Shown piece by piece: positions 36,096 through 44,157 of a stretch of 64,000 bases of DNA. A program made the translations under genes and the position numbers. Source of the stretch: Streptomyces carminius (GTDB taxonomy: Bacteria > Actinomycetota > Actinomycetes > Streptomycetales > Streptomycetaceae); assembly GCF_002794255.1 (NCBI RefSeq), contig NZ_PGGW01000038.1:1-64000 (forward strand), in the 5' to 3' direction. How positions within the stretch are numbered: position 1 is the first letter of the stretch; every line of letters begins with the position of its first letter. The notes under the pieces were generated by a model, which did not search any database, was not told the DNA's origin, and worked only from the letters and a program-made list of their open reading frames with translations.

Positions 36096-36779
36096 TCAGA
36101 ACGCGGCGAGGTAGTCGGGCACCGCGACATCCGGCGCCAGGTCGTCGGCGGGGACGAGCGGGCCGAAGGTCCGGCGCACCGGCAGGACGCCGCTCCAGTG
36201 GGGGAGACCCAGATCCTCCGGCTCGTCGTTCGGGCCGCCGGTGCGCACCTTCGCCGAGACCTCCGCCAGGTCCAGGGCGACGACGGCGGTGGCGGCCAGC
36301 TCCCGGGCGCTGGGCGGGCGGGTGTCGGCAGAGCGCCCGGGGACCGCCTGGTCGACCAGGGCGTCGAGCGCCGCCGCCCGCTCGGCCGGGCCGGTCACCT
36401 CCCGGGCGGTGCCGTGCACCACCACCGAGCGGTAGTTGACGGAGTGGTGGAAGGCGGAGCGGGCCAGTACCAGGCCGTCCAGATGGGTCACCGTCAGGCA
36501 CACGGGCAGCCCGTCCCCCGAGCCGCCGTCCGGGCCGCCCGCCGCGCGCAGCGGGCGGGAGCCGGTGGAGCCGTGGACGTACAGCCGCTCGCCGACCCGG
36601 GCGTAGAGGGTGGGCAGCACGACCGGCGCGCCGTCACGGACGAAGCCGAGGTGGCAGACGTACCCCTCGTCGAGGATCGCGTGCACCAGCGCGCGGTCGT
36701 ACGTGGCGCGCTTGCGGCCGCGGCTCGGGATCGTGCGCTCGGTGGGTGCGTAGGCGCTCCCCGGGGCGGTGGCGGACAT
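36096..36779 (-). CDS. pyridoxamine 5'-phosphate oxidase-fold protein
   Basis: A 227-residue FMN-binding split-barrel protein of the PNPOx-like family (MSATAPGS, then RKRATYDRALVHAILDEGYV, VCLTVTHLDGLVLARSAFHH, SVVVHGTAREV). Members include flavin or F420-linked reductases and degraded PdxH relatives. It is divergent from a MocR-type regulator whose ligand is usually PLP, which suggests a role tied to vitamin B6, but substrate is unproven. The ATG at 36779 gives the normal N-terminus. Confidence 0.84.
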   Translation of the reverse strand: MSATAPGSAYAPTERTIPSRGRKRATYDRALVHAILDEGYVCHLGFVRDGAPVVLPTLYARVGERLYVHGSTGSRPLRAAGGPDGGSGDGLPVCLTVTHLDGLVLARSAFHHSVNYRSVVVHGTAREVTGPAERAAALDALVDQAVPGRSADTRPPSARELAATAVVALDLAEVSAKVRTGGPNDEPEDLGLPHWSGVLPVRRTFGPLVPADDLAPDVAVPDYLAAF

Positions 36780-36840
36780 GGCACTCACTTTCTGTGTCTG
36801 TCTCCCCGTCGACTCGTCGATGCGTCGACTTGTCTCCGGC

Positions 36841-36870
36841 TTGTTCCGACCTTTTGTAATAGTGCATAAT
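36841..36870 (+). promoter_or_regulatory. mocR promoter with direct repeats
   Basis: TTGTTC (36841-36846), 18 bases, CATAAT (36865-36870), with the GTG start 7 bases later, so the transcript is leaderless. The AT-rich TAAT-AGTGCA-TAAT (36857-36870) is a direct repeat with 10-base period, the kind of site bound by MocR proteins. It lies between the divergent genes and can control both. Confidence 0.65.
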
Positions 36871-36877
36871 TGTTTCT

Positions 36878-38218
36878 GTGCTAGGAGAATATCGGATCGA
36901 AGGGCGGCGCGCAGCCGAGATCGCCGCCGGCGTGGAGCGCGGGGTGGGATCGGGGGAACTGGCGCCCGGGCAGCGGCTGCCGCCGATGCGGGAACTGGCG
37001 GCCGGACTGGGCGTGAACCCCAACACGGTCGCCGCCGCCTACCGGCTGCTGCGCGAGCGCGGGGTGATCGAGACGGCCGGACGGCGCGGCAGCCGGATCC
37101 GGCCGCGCCCGGCGAGCACCTCCCGCGAGATGATCGGGGTCGAGGCACCCGAGGGCGCGCGCGACATCTCCACGGGCAACCCGGACCTGGCGCTGCTGCC
37201 GCCGCTGGACGCCGCGCTCACCGCCGCCGCGGCCCGCCACCGGGAGCGGCCGGCGCGCTACGGGGACTTGGCCGTCACCACTTCCCTGGCCCGGCTCGCC
37301 CGGGCCGCGTTCGACGCCGACGGGGTGCCGGCCGGACCCGTCGCGGTCACCTCCGGCTCCCTGGACGCCATCGAGCGGGCGCTGCTGGCCCATCTGCGGC
37401 CGGGGGACGCGGTCGCCGTCGAGGATCCGGGCTGGGGGAGTCTGCTGGACCTGGTCCCGGCGCTCGGCCTGCGGACGGTGCCGGTCGCCCTGGACGACGA
37501 CGGTCCGCTGCCGGACGCGGTGGAGCGGGCGCTGCGGACCGGCGCGCGGGCGCTCGTCGTCACCGACCGGGCGCAGAACCCGACCGGTGCGGCCGTCACC
37601 GCGGAGCGGGCCCGGGAACTGCGCCGGGTGCTGGCCGGCCACCCCGGCGTCCTGCTGGTCGAGGACGACCACGGGCACGGCATCGTCGATCTCCCCCTGC
37701 ACCCCCTGGCCGGCGCGGACGGTCCCGCACGGCACTGGCTGCTGGTGCGCTCCACCGCCAAGGCGTACGGCCCCGACCTGCGGCTGGCCGTACTGACCGG
37801 CGACGAGATCACCGTCGGCCGGCTGGGCGGGCGGCAGCGGCTCGGGCCCGGCTGGGTCAGCCACCTGCTCCAGCACACCGTCACCGCCCTGTGGGAGAGC
37901 CGCGCCGTCGACCCCGACGCGGTGGCCCGCTCCTACGGCGCCCGCCGTGACGCCCTGGCCGGTGCGCTCCGGGCGCGCGGCCTGGCGGCGCACGGACGCA
38001 GCGGGATGAACGTGTGGGTGCCGGTCCCCGACGAGACCGGTGCGGTGGCCCGGCTGCTGCGCGCCGGATGGGCCGCCGCCCCGGGTGCCCGGTTCCGGAT
38101 CGACTCGCCGCCCGGCATCCGGCTGACCGTCTCGGACCTGGCCGCCCACGACATCGGACCGCTCGCCGACGCGGTGGCGGCGGCCGTCCGGCCCGGTGAG
38201 CCCAGACGCTACGGCTGA
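36878..38218 (+). CDS. MocR/GntR-type regulator with aminotransferase domain (PtsJ-like)
   Basis: A 446-residue protein. The N-terminal GntR winged helix (LPPMRELAAGLGVNPNTVAA) is joined to a fold-type I aminotransferase domain from about residue 90. The PLP lysine is K295 in STAKAYGP, with DRAQNPTGA and DDHGHG as other cofactor-site segments. Members sense PLP or an amino compound and control nearby genes. The divergent PNPOx-like gene is the likely target. The 3' end overlaps the convergent permease by 10 bases. Confidence 0.88.
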   Translation: MLGEYRIEGRRAAEIAAGVERGVGSGELAPGQRLPPMRELAAGLGVNPNTVAAAYRLLRERGVIETAGRRGSRIRPRPASTSREMIGVEAPEGARDISTGNPDLALLPPLDAALTAAAARHRERPARYGDLAVTTSLARLARAAFDADGVPAGPVAVTSGSLDAIERALLAHLRPGDAVAVEDPGWGSLLDLVPALGLRTVPVALDDDGPLPDAVERALRTGARALVVTDRAQNPTGAAVTAERARELRRVLAGHPGVLLVEDDHGHGIVDLPLHPLAGADGPARHWLLVRSTAKAYGPDLRLAVLTGDEITVGRLGGRQRLGPGWVSHLLQHTVTALWESRAVDPDAVARSYGARRDALAGALRARGLAAHGRSGMNVWVPVPDETGAVARLLRAGWAAAPGARFRIDSPPGIRLTVSDLAAHDIGPLADAVAAAVRPGEPRRYG

Positions 38219-39267
38219 GGTCCGCTCCCCGGGAGCCGGAGCGGGGCGCGCCGGGCGGGCCGGAGGGCCGGCCACGTCCGCGCCCGCCGGCCCGCCCGCC
38301 GCGCCCCGCCCTGGGTGAGCGCCGCGCCGGCCAGCACGACCAGCGCGCCCACGGGGGTGTTCCAGGTGAGCCGCTCGCCCAGCAGCGCGACCCCCGCCGC
38401 GGTGGCGATCACCGGGATGAAGTAGGTGACCAGGGTGGCCCTGGTCGGTCCGATCTCGGCCACCAGCCCGTACTGCAGCAGGAAGGCGACCCCGGTGCCC
38501 AGTACGCCCAGCGCGGCCACGGCCAGCAGCGGCCCCACCGGGAACGCGGTCGGGAAGGAGGTGAACAGCGGGGTGACGACGGCCAGTTGGGCCGTGCCCA
38601 GCAAGAGCTGCGAGGCGGACATCGCCAGGTTCGAACCACCGGTGTTCGCCAGCGTGCGCCGGACGTAGGCCCAGCCGACCGCGTAGCTCGCCGAGGCCAC
38701 CAGCGCCAGGACCGTTCCGGTGGCGTCGTGCCCGATGCCCTGTCCGGTGAGGCTTCGCCAGGCGCCGAGCACGATCAGGACCCCGGCGAAACCGATGCCG
38801 AGTCCGGCGACGCCGCGCCTGGTCGGCCGGTCGTCGGAGAGGGCGGCCAGCGAGAGCAGCATGCTCCACAGCGGGGTGGTGGCGTTGCAGATGCCCGCCA
38901 GCGTGGAGGAGACGGTCAGCTCGGCGTAGGCGAAGAGGGTGAACGGCAGCGCGTTCAGCAGGAAGGCGGCGACGGTCAGGTGCCCCCAGGTCCGTGCCCC
39001 GCGCGGCAGCCGCTCCCGGCGCAGCAGCAGTACCGCGCCGAGGACCGCCGTGCCGAACACCATCCGGCCCAGGGTGACCTGGAGCGGGGCGTACCCCTGG
39101 GTGCCGACCTTGATCAGCAGGAAGCTGAAGCCCCAGATCAGGCAGAGGGTGGTGAAGCGGAGGCGCCAGTCGAGGGCGGGACGGCGGACGGGAGCGGCGG
39201 ACGAGCGCGCGGGGTGGGCGGGAGGGCCGGCGGCCGGGGCGCCGCGAAGGGGAGCGGTGGCGGACAT
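38209..39267 (-). CDS. EamA family (DMT) transporter, third copy
   Basis: A 352-residue ten-segment permease: FTTLCLIWGFSFLLIKVG starts the first repeat, LALVASASYAVGWAYV the second. It is convergent with the mocR gene and divergent from the LysR gene, so the LysR protein may control it. Substrate unknown. The ATG is at 39267. Confidence 0.86.
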   Translation of the reverse strand: MSATAPLRGAPAAGPPAHPARSSAAPVRRPALDWRLRFTTLCLIWGFSFLLIKVGTQGYAPLQVTLGRMVFGTAVLGAVLLLRRERLPRGARTWGHLTVAAFLLNALPFTLFAYAELTVSSTLAGICNATTPLWSMLLSLAALSDDRPTRRGVAGLGIGFAGVLIVLGAWRSLTGQGIGHDATGTVLALVASASYAVGWAYVRRTLANTGGSNLAMSASQLLLGTAQLAVVTPLFTSFPTAFPVGPLLAVAALGVLGTGVAFLLQYGLVAEIGPTRATLVTYFIPVIATAAGVALLGERLTWNTPVGALVVLAGAALTQGGARRAGRRARTWPALRPARRAPLRLPGSGPQP

Positions 39268-39340
39268 GTGGCTACGATCGCGCGCTCAACGGTTAAGGAC
39301 AAGCGAGATTCTCTGCACCCAACCGAGTAGCATCGCTTAC

Positions 39341-40375
39341 ATGTTGAACCTGGAGCGGCTCCGTATCCTCTGCGCCGTCGCACGCCACGGATCGGTGAGC
39401 GGCGCGGCCGAGGGGCTGCACGTCACCACCTCGGCGGTCTCCCAGCAGATGGCCAAGCTGGAACGGGAGACCGGGCAGCAGCTCCTGGCCAGGAACGGCC
39501 GCGGCATCCGGCTCACCGACGCCGGACGGCTGCTGGCCGACCACGCCCGGCGCGTCCTCTCCCAGCTCGAACTCGCCGAGGCCGAGCTGGAGGCCCACCG
39601 CGGCCAGGCCGTCGGCGAACTGGTGCTGGGTGCCTTCCCCACCGCCGCCCGCGGGCTGTTCCCCACCGCCCTGGCCGCGCTGCGCGCCGACCACCCCCGG
39701 CTGCGTGTCCGTCTGCGGGAGTTGGAGCCCGAGGACTCGGTGCGGACGCTGGTGCGCGGGGACATCGACCTCGCGGTCGTCCTGGACTGGTACAACCGTC
39801 CGCTCTCCCTGCCGGGCGGGCTGGCCAAGGCACCGCTGCTGGACGACCTCGCCGATGTGGCCATGCCCGCCGGCCACCCCCGGGCCGGAGCCGAGTGGGT
39901 GGAACTGGCGGACTTCGCGGACGACGAGTGGATCTCCTGGCCCGGCGGGGAGTTCTGCCACGACTGGCTGCTGTTCACCCTGCGCGGCCAGGGCATCGAG
40001 CCCAAGCTGTGCCACACGGCCGGGGAGCACTCCACCCAGCTCGCCCTGGTGGGCGCCGGGCTCGGCGTCGCCGTCGCCCCGCGGCTGGGCCGCGGACCGC
40101 TTCCCCGCGGCATCGCGGTCGCCCCGGTGCGGCACCCGATGAAGCGGCACGTCTACGCGGTCTGGCGCGAGGACGCCGACCGCAGGCCGTCCATCCGGGC
40201 CGCGGTGCGGGCGCTGCGCGACGCCGCGGACGGCATCATCGAGGACCGGCTTCCGGTCCGGGGGGAGGGTGCCCGGCTTCCGGTCCGGGGGGAGGGTGCC
40301 CGGCTTCCGGCCCGGGGGGAGGGTGCCCGGCTTCCGGTCCCGGAAGAGGGGGACCGGCCGGCGGCCGGCCGGTGA
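39341..40375 (+). CDS. LysR-family regulator with a repetitive C-terminal tail
   Basis: A 344-residue LysR protein with the HTH at about 5-60 (ILCAVARHGSVSGAAEGLHV, TTSAVSQQMAKLER) and the effector domain from 90 to about 300. The family normally ends near 300; here about 40 residues are added as four copies of a nine-residue repeat, RLPVRGEGA. The ATG lies 7 bases after TAGCAT (39328-39333) with no ribosome-binding site, so it is probably leaderless. It is divergent from the third EamA permease, a common LysR-transporter pairing. Confidence 0.87.
   Translation: MLNLERLRILCAVARHGSVSGAAEGLHVTTSAVSQQMAKLERETGQQLLARNGRGIRLTDAGRLLADHARRVLSQLELAEAELEAHRGQAVGELVLGAFPTAARGLFPTALAALRADHPRLRVRLRELEPEDSVRTLVRGDIDLAVVLDWYNRPLSLPGGLAKAPLLDDLADVAMPAGHPRAGAEWVELADFADDEWISWPGGEFCHDWLLFTLRGQGIEPKLCHTAGEHSTQLALVGAGLGVAVAPRLGRGPLPRGIAVAPVRHPMKRHVYAVWREDADRRPSIRAAVRALRDAADGIIEDRLPVRGEGARLPVRGEGARLPARGEGARLPVPEEGDRPAAGR
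40247..40354 (+). repeat. four 27-base tandem repeats in the LysR gene
   Basis: Units of 27 bases (starting CGGCTTCCGGTCCGGGGG) at 40247, 40274, 40301 and 40328. The first two are identical, the third differs by one base, and the fourth is diverged. They encode RLPVRGEGA repeats and keep the reading frame. Confidence 0.85.
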
Positions 40376-40380
40376 GCGGA

Positions 40381-40416
40381 CCGCCGCCCGCCCGGGTCAG
40401 GACGGGCGGGCGGCGG
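40381..40416. terminator. bidirectional terminator between LysR and Rieske genes
   Basis: CCGCCGCCCGCCC and its complement form a 13-base stem with a 10-base loop, 6 bases after the LysR gene. Confidence 0.65.
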
Positions 40417-40437
40417 AGCGGGAGCGAAGAGGAGAGA

Positions 40438-40473
40438 CAGGACGGACAGGACGGACAGGACGGACGGGACGGG
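40438..40473 (+). repeat. tandem nine-base repeat
   Basis: Three exact copies of CAGGACGGA (40438, 40447, 40456) and one imperfect copy. They lie between the terminator and the end of the Rieske gene. Confidence 0.75.
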
Positions 40474-40484
40474 GAAGCGGCGGC

Positions 40485-40967
40485 TCAGCCGAGCCGTACG
40501 GAACCGCCCTCGACCGAGACGTTCGCCTGCGCCAGCGGCTGGGTGGCGGGGCCGCCCTGCACCGAGCCGTCCGCGATGCTGAACCTGCTGTTGTGGCAGG
40601 AGCAGACGATGGCGCCGTCGGCCACCGAACTCACCAGGCACCCCTGGTGCGTGCAGACCGCGGAGAACGCCTTGTACTCACCCGGATTCGGCTGGGTCAC
40701 CACCACCTTCTGGTCCTTGAACACCGCGCCGCCGCCCTCGGGGATCTCGGAGGCCTGGGCGAGCTCCTGGCCGCCGCCGTCGCCACCGGCCTCGTCGGAC
40801 CGGTCCTGTCCCGACTGGCCGGACTGCTGGTCGGCGGAGCCTGAGTCGCCGTAACCCGAGCCGTCGTCGGAGTCCGAGCAGGCGGTGAGCGTGGTGGCGA
40901 GCGAGACCGCGCCGGCCGCCGCGAGGACGGAGCGCCTGGAGGTCAGTGGAGTTGGTGCGTCGGTCAT
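40485..40967 (-). CDS. Tat-exported Rieske [2Fe-2S] lipoprotein
   Basis: A 160-residue protein. The N-terminus has a twin-arginine motif and lipobox (SRRSVLAAAGAVSLATTLTAC), then a Ser/Asp/Gly linker. The Rieske domain binds the cluster with CTHQGC and CSCHNS. It should sit on the outer face of the membrane and pass electrons at high potential; the partner enzyme is not in the window. Start at 40967 keeps the Tat signal at the N-terminus. Confidence 0.9.
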   Translation of the reverse strand: MTDAPTPLTSRRSVLAAAGAVSLATTLTACSDSDDGSGYGDSGSADQQSGQSGQDRSDEAGGDGGGQELAQASEIPEGGGAVFKDQKVVVTQPNPGEYKAFSAVCTHQGCLVSSVADGAIVCSCHNSRFSIADGSVQGGPATQPLAQANVSVEGGSVRLG

Positions 40968-41323
40968 CTGGGCACTTCCCTGCTTCCTGCTGTGCGAGGA
41001 CTGTGGGGATGAGGTCACAGGGCCATACGCACCGCGGGGCCGCCGCGTTCAACCGCCGCCGCACGGCGGGGAACACGGTGACGGGCAGGGTGGCGGACGG
41101 CCCGGTGAAGCACGCGGCCGAGTGGTGCTCGGCCGCCCATGCACGCCGCCCACCGGGGACACCCGGCCACCGGGTGTCACGGGCGGCGCAACATGCGGCA
41201 CAGCGGTACCGGGTGCTCGTACCTTTCGGCCATCCGGGCCGAAAGGGCACTCTTCCCCGGTGTCCTGTCGTCCACCGACCCTGAAGGGGAGGGAAGCAGC
41301 GCGGGCAGCATGGAGGGGCCGCG
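40968..41323. other. intergenic region before the beta-family gene
   Basis: 356 bases between the Rieske gene (leftward) and the beta-family gene (rightward). Besides promoters for both it has one perfect hairpin: CCTTTCGGCC (41222-41231), 5 bases, GGCCGAAAGG (41237-41246), about 78 bases before the start of the rightward gene. No RNA gene is recognised. Confidence 0.45.
41222..41246 (+). promoter_or_regulatory. perfect inverted repeat upstream of the beta-family gene
   Basis: Ten-base arms CCTTTCGGCC and GGCCGAAAGG with a five-base loop. It could be an operator or an RNA hairpin; neither can be decided from the sequence. Confidence 0.45.
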
Positions 41324-42382
41324 ATGTCCGAACCGCTCTACGTTCCCGTCCTGCCGGTCCGGCAGCACGCCAGGATGGCCTACGAGCGCATCCGGCCGGA
41401 CGTACAGGCCGCAACGGCCCCCTTGTGGAACCTCCCGCCGTGCTCCGGGCCGCCCCCGGCGGGGCCGGGGAGAGCTCACTGGCAGAAGGAACTGAGTCGG
41501 GTGAGGGGAGCACACCGACGTCATCCCGGCTGGATCGACGCCCCGTTCGCCGAGGAAGCATGTTTACCGGAGCTTTCGGAGATCCTGTCCGAGTGCGCCG
41601 GGCTCTCCCGGCTGCTCCGCCCGGTGACCGGTCCCGACCGGAGCGGAGCCCAGCAGTCCGCCGCCCTGGAGACGGCTCGCCGGTACGGCTGCGGGGCCGG
41701 CGTCCGGGTGCGTGTACCGGGTGAGTGGGACGGTCGTACCACCGAAGCCGTCGACCATCTCCTGGGCGGAGGCCGCCCCGATGTCCCCGTTGATCTCCTG
41801 CTGGACCTGGGCGCCGTCCTGCCGGGCCGTCCCGGCGCGGGCAAGGAGGCGCTGCGGGCCCTGGACGCCCTGCTTCCGCTGGTGGCCTGGCGGACCGTCG
41901 CCGTTCTCGGCGGCGGTTTTCCCCAGCTCACGGGCGGCATGCTGGAAACGGGGGAACTCCACGAGGAACCCCGCGGTGACTGGTGCATGTGGCAGGAGGC
42001 GCGCGCGAGCGGCCGCGACTACCTGCCGCGGCTGACGTACGGTGACTACGGCGTACAACCCGTCACCGCGCTCGCCCGGGAACAAGGCCGCGGAGGCCCG
42101 CCCTGGGGCATCCTCCGCTACACGACCGAGGACTGGTTCGTGCTGTGCAAGGTGCCGAACACCGGGCCCGACCGTACGGCGGGAATCCGGACGGCGGCCC
42201 GCCGGATCCGTGAGCTGCCCGGCTTCAGGGGAGCGGCGGCGAGCGCCGGGGAGACCTGGCTGCGTGACTGCGCGGAGGGCCCTCTCACGGCAGGCAGGGG
42301 CACAGGACAGGCGGCGGACTGGCTGCGGGCCGGGAACGTCCAGCACATGACATACGTCGTTCGGTGCTCCCGTCCGTACTGA
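41324..42382 (+). CDS. beta-family protein (T4 beta-protein-like)
   Basis: A 352-residue soluble protein resembling the Beta_protein family. The N-terminal LYVPVLPVRQHARMAYERI, TAPLWNLPP, the central DLGAVLPGRP and LPRLTYGDYGV are the family-like segments, with a TIM-barrel-like repeat of hydrophobic strands. Members often occur in phage or defence settings, but their activity is not established. GGAGGGG lies 6 bases before the ATG. It stands alone, 355 bases from the HipA-like gene. Confidence 0.65.
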   Translation: MSEPLYVPVLPVRQHARMAYERIRPDVQAATAPLWNLPPCSGPPPAGPGRAHWQKELSRVRGAHRRHPGWIDAPFAEEACLPELSEILSECAGLSRLLRPVTGPDRSGAQQSAALETARRYGCGAGVRVRVPGEWDGRTTEAVDHLLGGGRPDVPVDLLLDLGAVLPGRPGAGKEALRALDALLPLVAWRTVAVLGGGFPQLTGGMLETGELHEEPRGDWCMWQEARASGRDYLPRLTYGDYGVQPVTALAREQGRGGPPWGILRYTTEDWFVLCKVPNTGPDRTAGIRTAARRIRELPGFRGAAASAGETWLRDCAEGPLTAGRGTGQAADWLRAGNVQHMTYVVRCSRPY

Positions 42383-42737
42383 CCTGTCCGTGTCCCTCCG
42401 GCCGGGCGGTGGCGCCGGTGCGCCCTGTGTCTTCCCGTACTGTCCGGTGCGCCTCGCAGAGGCCGCCATCGTCGGCGGACCACCGGTTTCCGGACCGGCT
42501 GAACCGACGACGGCGCGCGGTCCCGCGATGACCTCGCGGTGCTGATCCGGCCGGGGGCCGAGCGCCCGCGCTGCGCGCGGCGTACCCGCGGTCCCAGGCT
42601 GCCCGCCTCCGCCCGGGGCCGGGGGAGCGGGGCGCCGGACGGAACTTTCCGAGAGGGATCACGGGTTCTCCCCGGAGCGCGGGGAGCCGGTGGAAAACCG
42701 TGCATCGCAAGGCACCTGTGCCGTATAGCCTGGGAAA
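42383..42737. other. intergenic region before the HipA-like gene
   Basis: Contains short GC-rich dyads (CCGGTTTCCGGACCGG near 42480) but no convincing gene, RNA or terminator. TAGCCT (42726-42731) lies 6 bases before the HipA-like ATG and may be the -10 of a leaderless promoter. Confidence 0.4.
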
Positions 42738-43583
42738 ATGCTCCCCGAAGTCACCGCCACGCGCTATGTGACGCCGCTGCGCGAGGGCGGCTCGCTGCCC
42801 GGGCTCGTCGAGGCCGACGACCTGGGCACCTATGTCGTCAAGTTCACCGGTGCCGGCCAGGGCCGCAAGACCCTGGTGGCCGAGGTGCTGTGCGGGCGGC
42901 TGGCCCGGTGGCTGGGGCTGCGGGTGCCCGATCTGGTGGGCATCCAGGTCGACCCGGTCATCGGGCTGGGCGAGCCCGACCAGGAGGTCCAGGAACTGCT
43001 CAAGGCCAGTGGCGGGCTGAACCTGGGGATGGACTTCCTGCCCGGCTCGATCGGCTTCGACCCGCTCGCCTACCGGGTGGACGCGGCCGAGGCCGGGCGC
43101 GTGGTCTGGTTCGACGCGCTGGTGGGCAACGTCGACCGTTCCTGGCGCAACCCCAACATGCTCGTCTGGCACGGCGACCTGTGGCTCATCGACCACGGCG
43201 CGACCCTGATCTGGCACCACAACTGGCCCTCCGCGGCGCAGGCGGCCGGCCGGCCGTACGACGCCTCCGACCACGCCCTGGCGCCGGTGGGACCCGACCT
43301 CGCCGCCGCGGCGGCGGAGCTGGCGCCGCGGGTGACGGAGGAACTGCTGGCCGAGTGCGCGGCCGGCATCCCCGACGAGTGGCTGGCCGGCGAGCCGGGG
43401 TTCGGCACGCCGGACGCGGTGCGCCGCGCCTATGTCGAGGTGCTGGCGGCCCGGGCCGGTACGGTCCACGAGCGGATCACGCTCGGCGTCCCGAGCCAGG
43501 ACGGGCCGTCGAGGGCGCCGGGCTGGCTGCGGGACTGGGCGGACGCCGTCAGCGGACTGCGGAAGGGCGGACAGGCGCGGTGA
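42738..43583 (+). CDS. HipA-like kinase
   Basis: A 281-residue protein with a complete HipA-type kinase site. A Lys lies in YVVKFTG, the catalytic loop is NVDRSWRNPNM, and LWLIDHG supplies the metal-binding Asp. Residues are in the order seen in HipA, though it is shorter and lacks the HipA N-subdomain. It overlaps the DUF3037 gene by 4 bases (GTGA). The pair looks like a kinase with a small partner; whether it is a toxin, a stress kinase or something else is not known. No ribosome-binding site, and a -10-like TAGCCT just upstream, suggest a leaderless start. Confidence 0.78.
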   Translation: MLPEVTATRYVTPLREGGSLPGLVEADDLGTYVVKFTGAGQGRKTLVAEVLCGRLARWLGLRVPDLVGIQVDPVIGLGEPDQEVQELLKASGGLNLGMDFLPGSIGFDPLAYRVDAAEAGRVVWFDALVGNVDRSWRNPNMLVWHGDLWLIDHGATLIWHHNWPSAAQAAGRPYDASDHALAPVGPDLAAAAAELAPRVTEELLAECAAGIPDEWLAGEPGFGTPDAVRRAYVEVLAARAGTVHERITLGVPSQDGPSRAPGWLRDWADAVSGLRKGGQAR

Positions 43584-43975
43584 GTGGACGCACGGACGGA
43601 CGGGACGTCTTCGAGTACGCCGTTCTGCGGGTCGTCCCCCGGGTGGAGCGCGGTGAGCTGATCAACGCCGGGGTCGTCGTGTACTGCCGGGCCCGGTCCT
43701 ATGTCGCGGCCCGTGTCGAGCTGGACGAGGACCGGCTGCGGGCGCTGGACCGGGGCGTTGACGTCGAGGGCGTGCGGGCCGCGCTGCACGCCGTGGAGCG
43801 CGTGTGCCGCGGGGGAGAGGCGGCGGGGCAGGCCGCCGCCGACGACGCCGGACGGCGCTTCCGCTGGCTGGTCGCGCCCCGCTCCACCGTCGTCCAGCCC
43901 GGTCCGGTGCACACCGGGCTGACCGCCGACCCCGAGGCGGAGACCGAGCGCCTCCTGGACGTACTGGTGCGCTGA
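43580..43975 (+). CDS. DUF3037 domain protein
   Basis: A 131-residue protein starting DVFEYAVLRVVPRVERGE and LINAGVVVYCRARSYVAARV, the DUF3037 signature. It is coupled to the upstream kinase by a 4-base overlap. Function unknown; the pairing suggests a partner or modulator of the kinase. Confidence 0.8.
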   Translation: MSGRTDGRDVFEYAVLRVVPRVERGELINAGVVVYCRARSYVAARVELDEDRLRALDRGVDVEGVRAALHAVERVCRGGEAAGQAAADDAGRRFRWLVAPRSTVVQPGPVHTGLTADPEAETERLLDVLVR

Positions 43976-44071
43976 GCGCCGGGCGGCCCCTGCCCCGGCC
44001 TCCGGAAGCCCCGCAGGAGGGGTCCGGCGCGGGGCGGGGAGTGGGCTGGGACTCACTCGCGCCGTGGGACG

Positions 44072-44132
44072 TTGACAGGGCCCGTACCTGCTTCTAGCGT
44101 CACGTCCACCACAGGTACTAAGCGGTTGCTCA
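44072..44132 (+). promoter_or_regulatory. promoter and candidate TetR-type operator of the SDR operon
   Basis: TTGACA (44072-44077), 17 bases, TAGCGT (44095-44100) is close to the housekeeping consensus. Downstream, TAAGC-GGTT-GCTCA (44119-44132) is a near-perfect inverted repeat of the TNAGCNNNNGCTNA type seen in front of fatty-acid and SDR genes. It sits in the 5' leader where a repressor would block transcription. Confidence 0.6.
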
Positions 44133-44157
44133 GGCATCGGGGAGCGAGGGAGTCGGC

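Noticed and set aside
38620..38650. tRNA-like GGTTCGAACC motif inside the third EamA gene
   Set aside because: There is no acceptor stem or anticodon arm around it, and it lies in a well-supported coding frame.
40438..40473. Short tandem repeats as a CRISPR array
   Set aside because: The units are nine bases with no spacers and no cas genes nearby. The same holds for 40247-40354 and 44939-44964.
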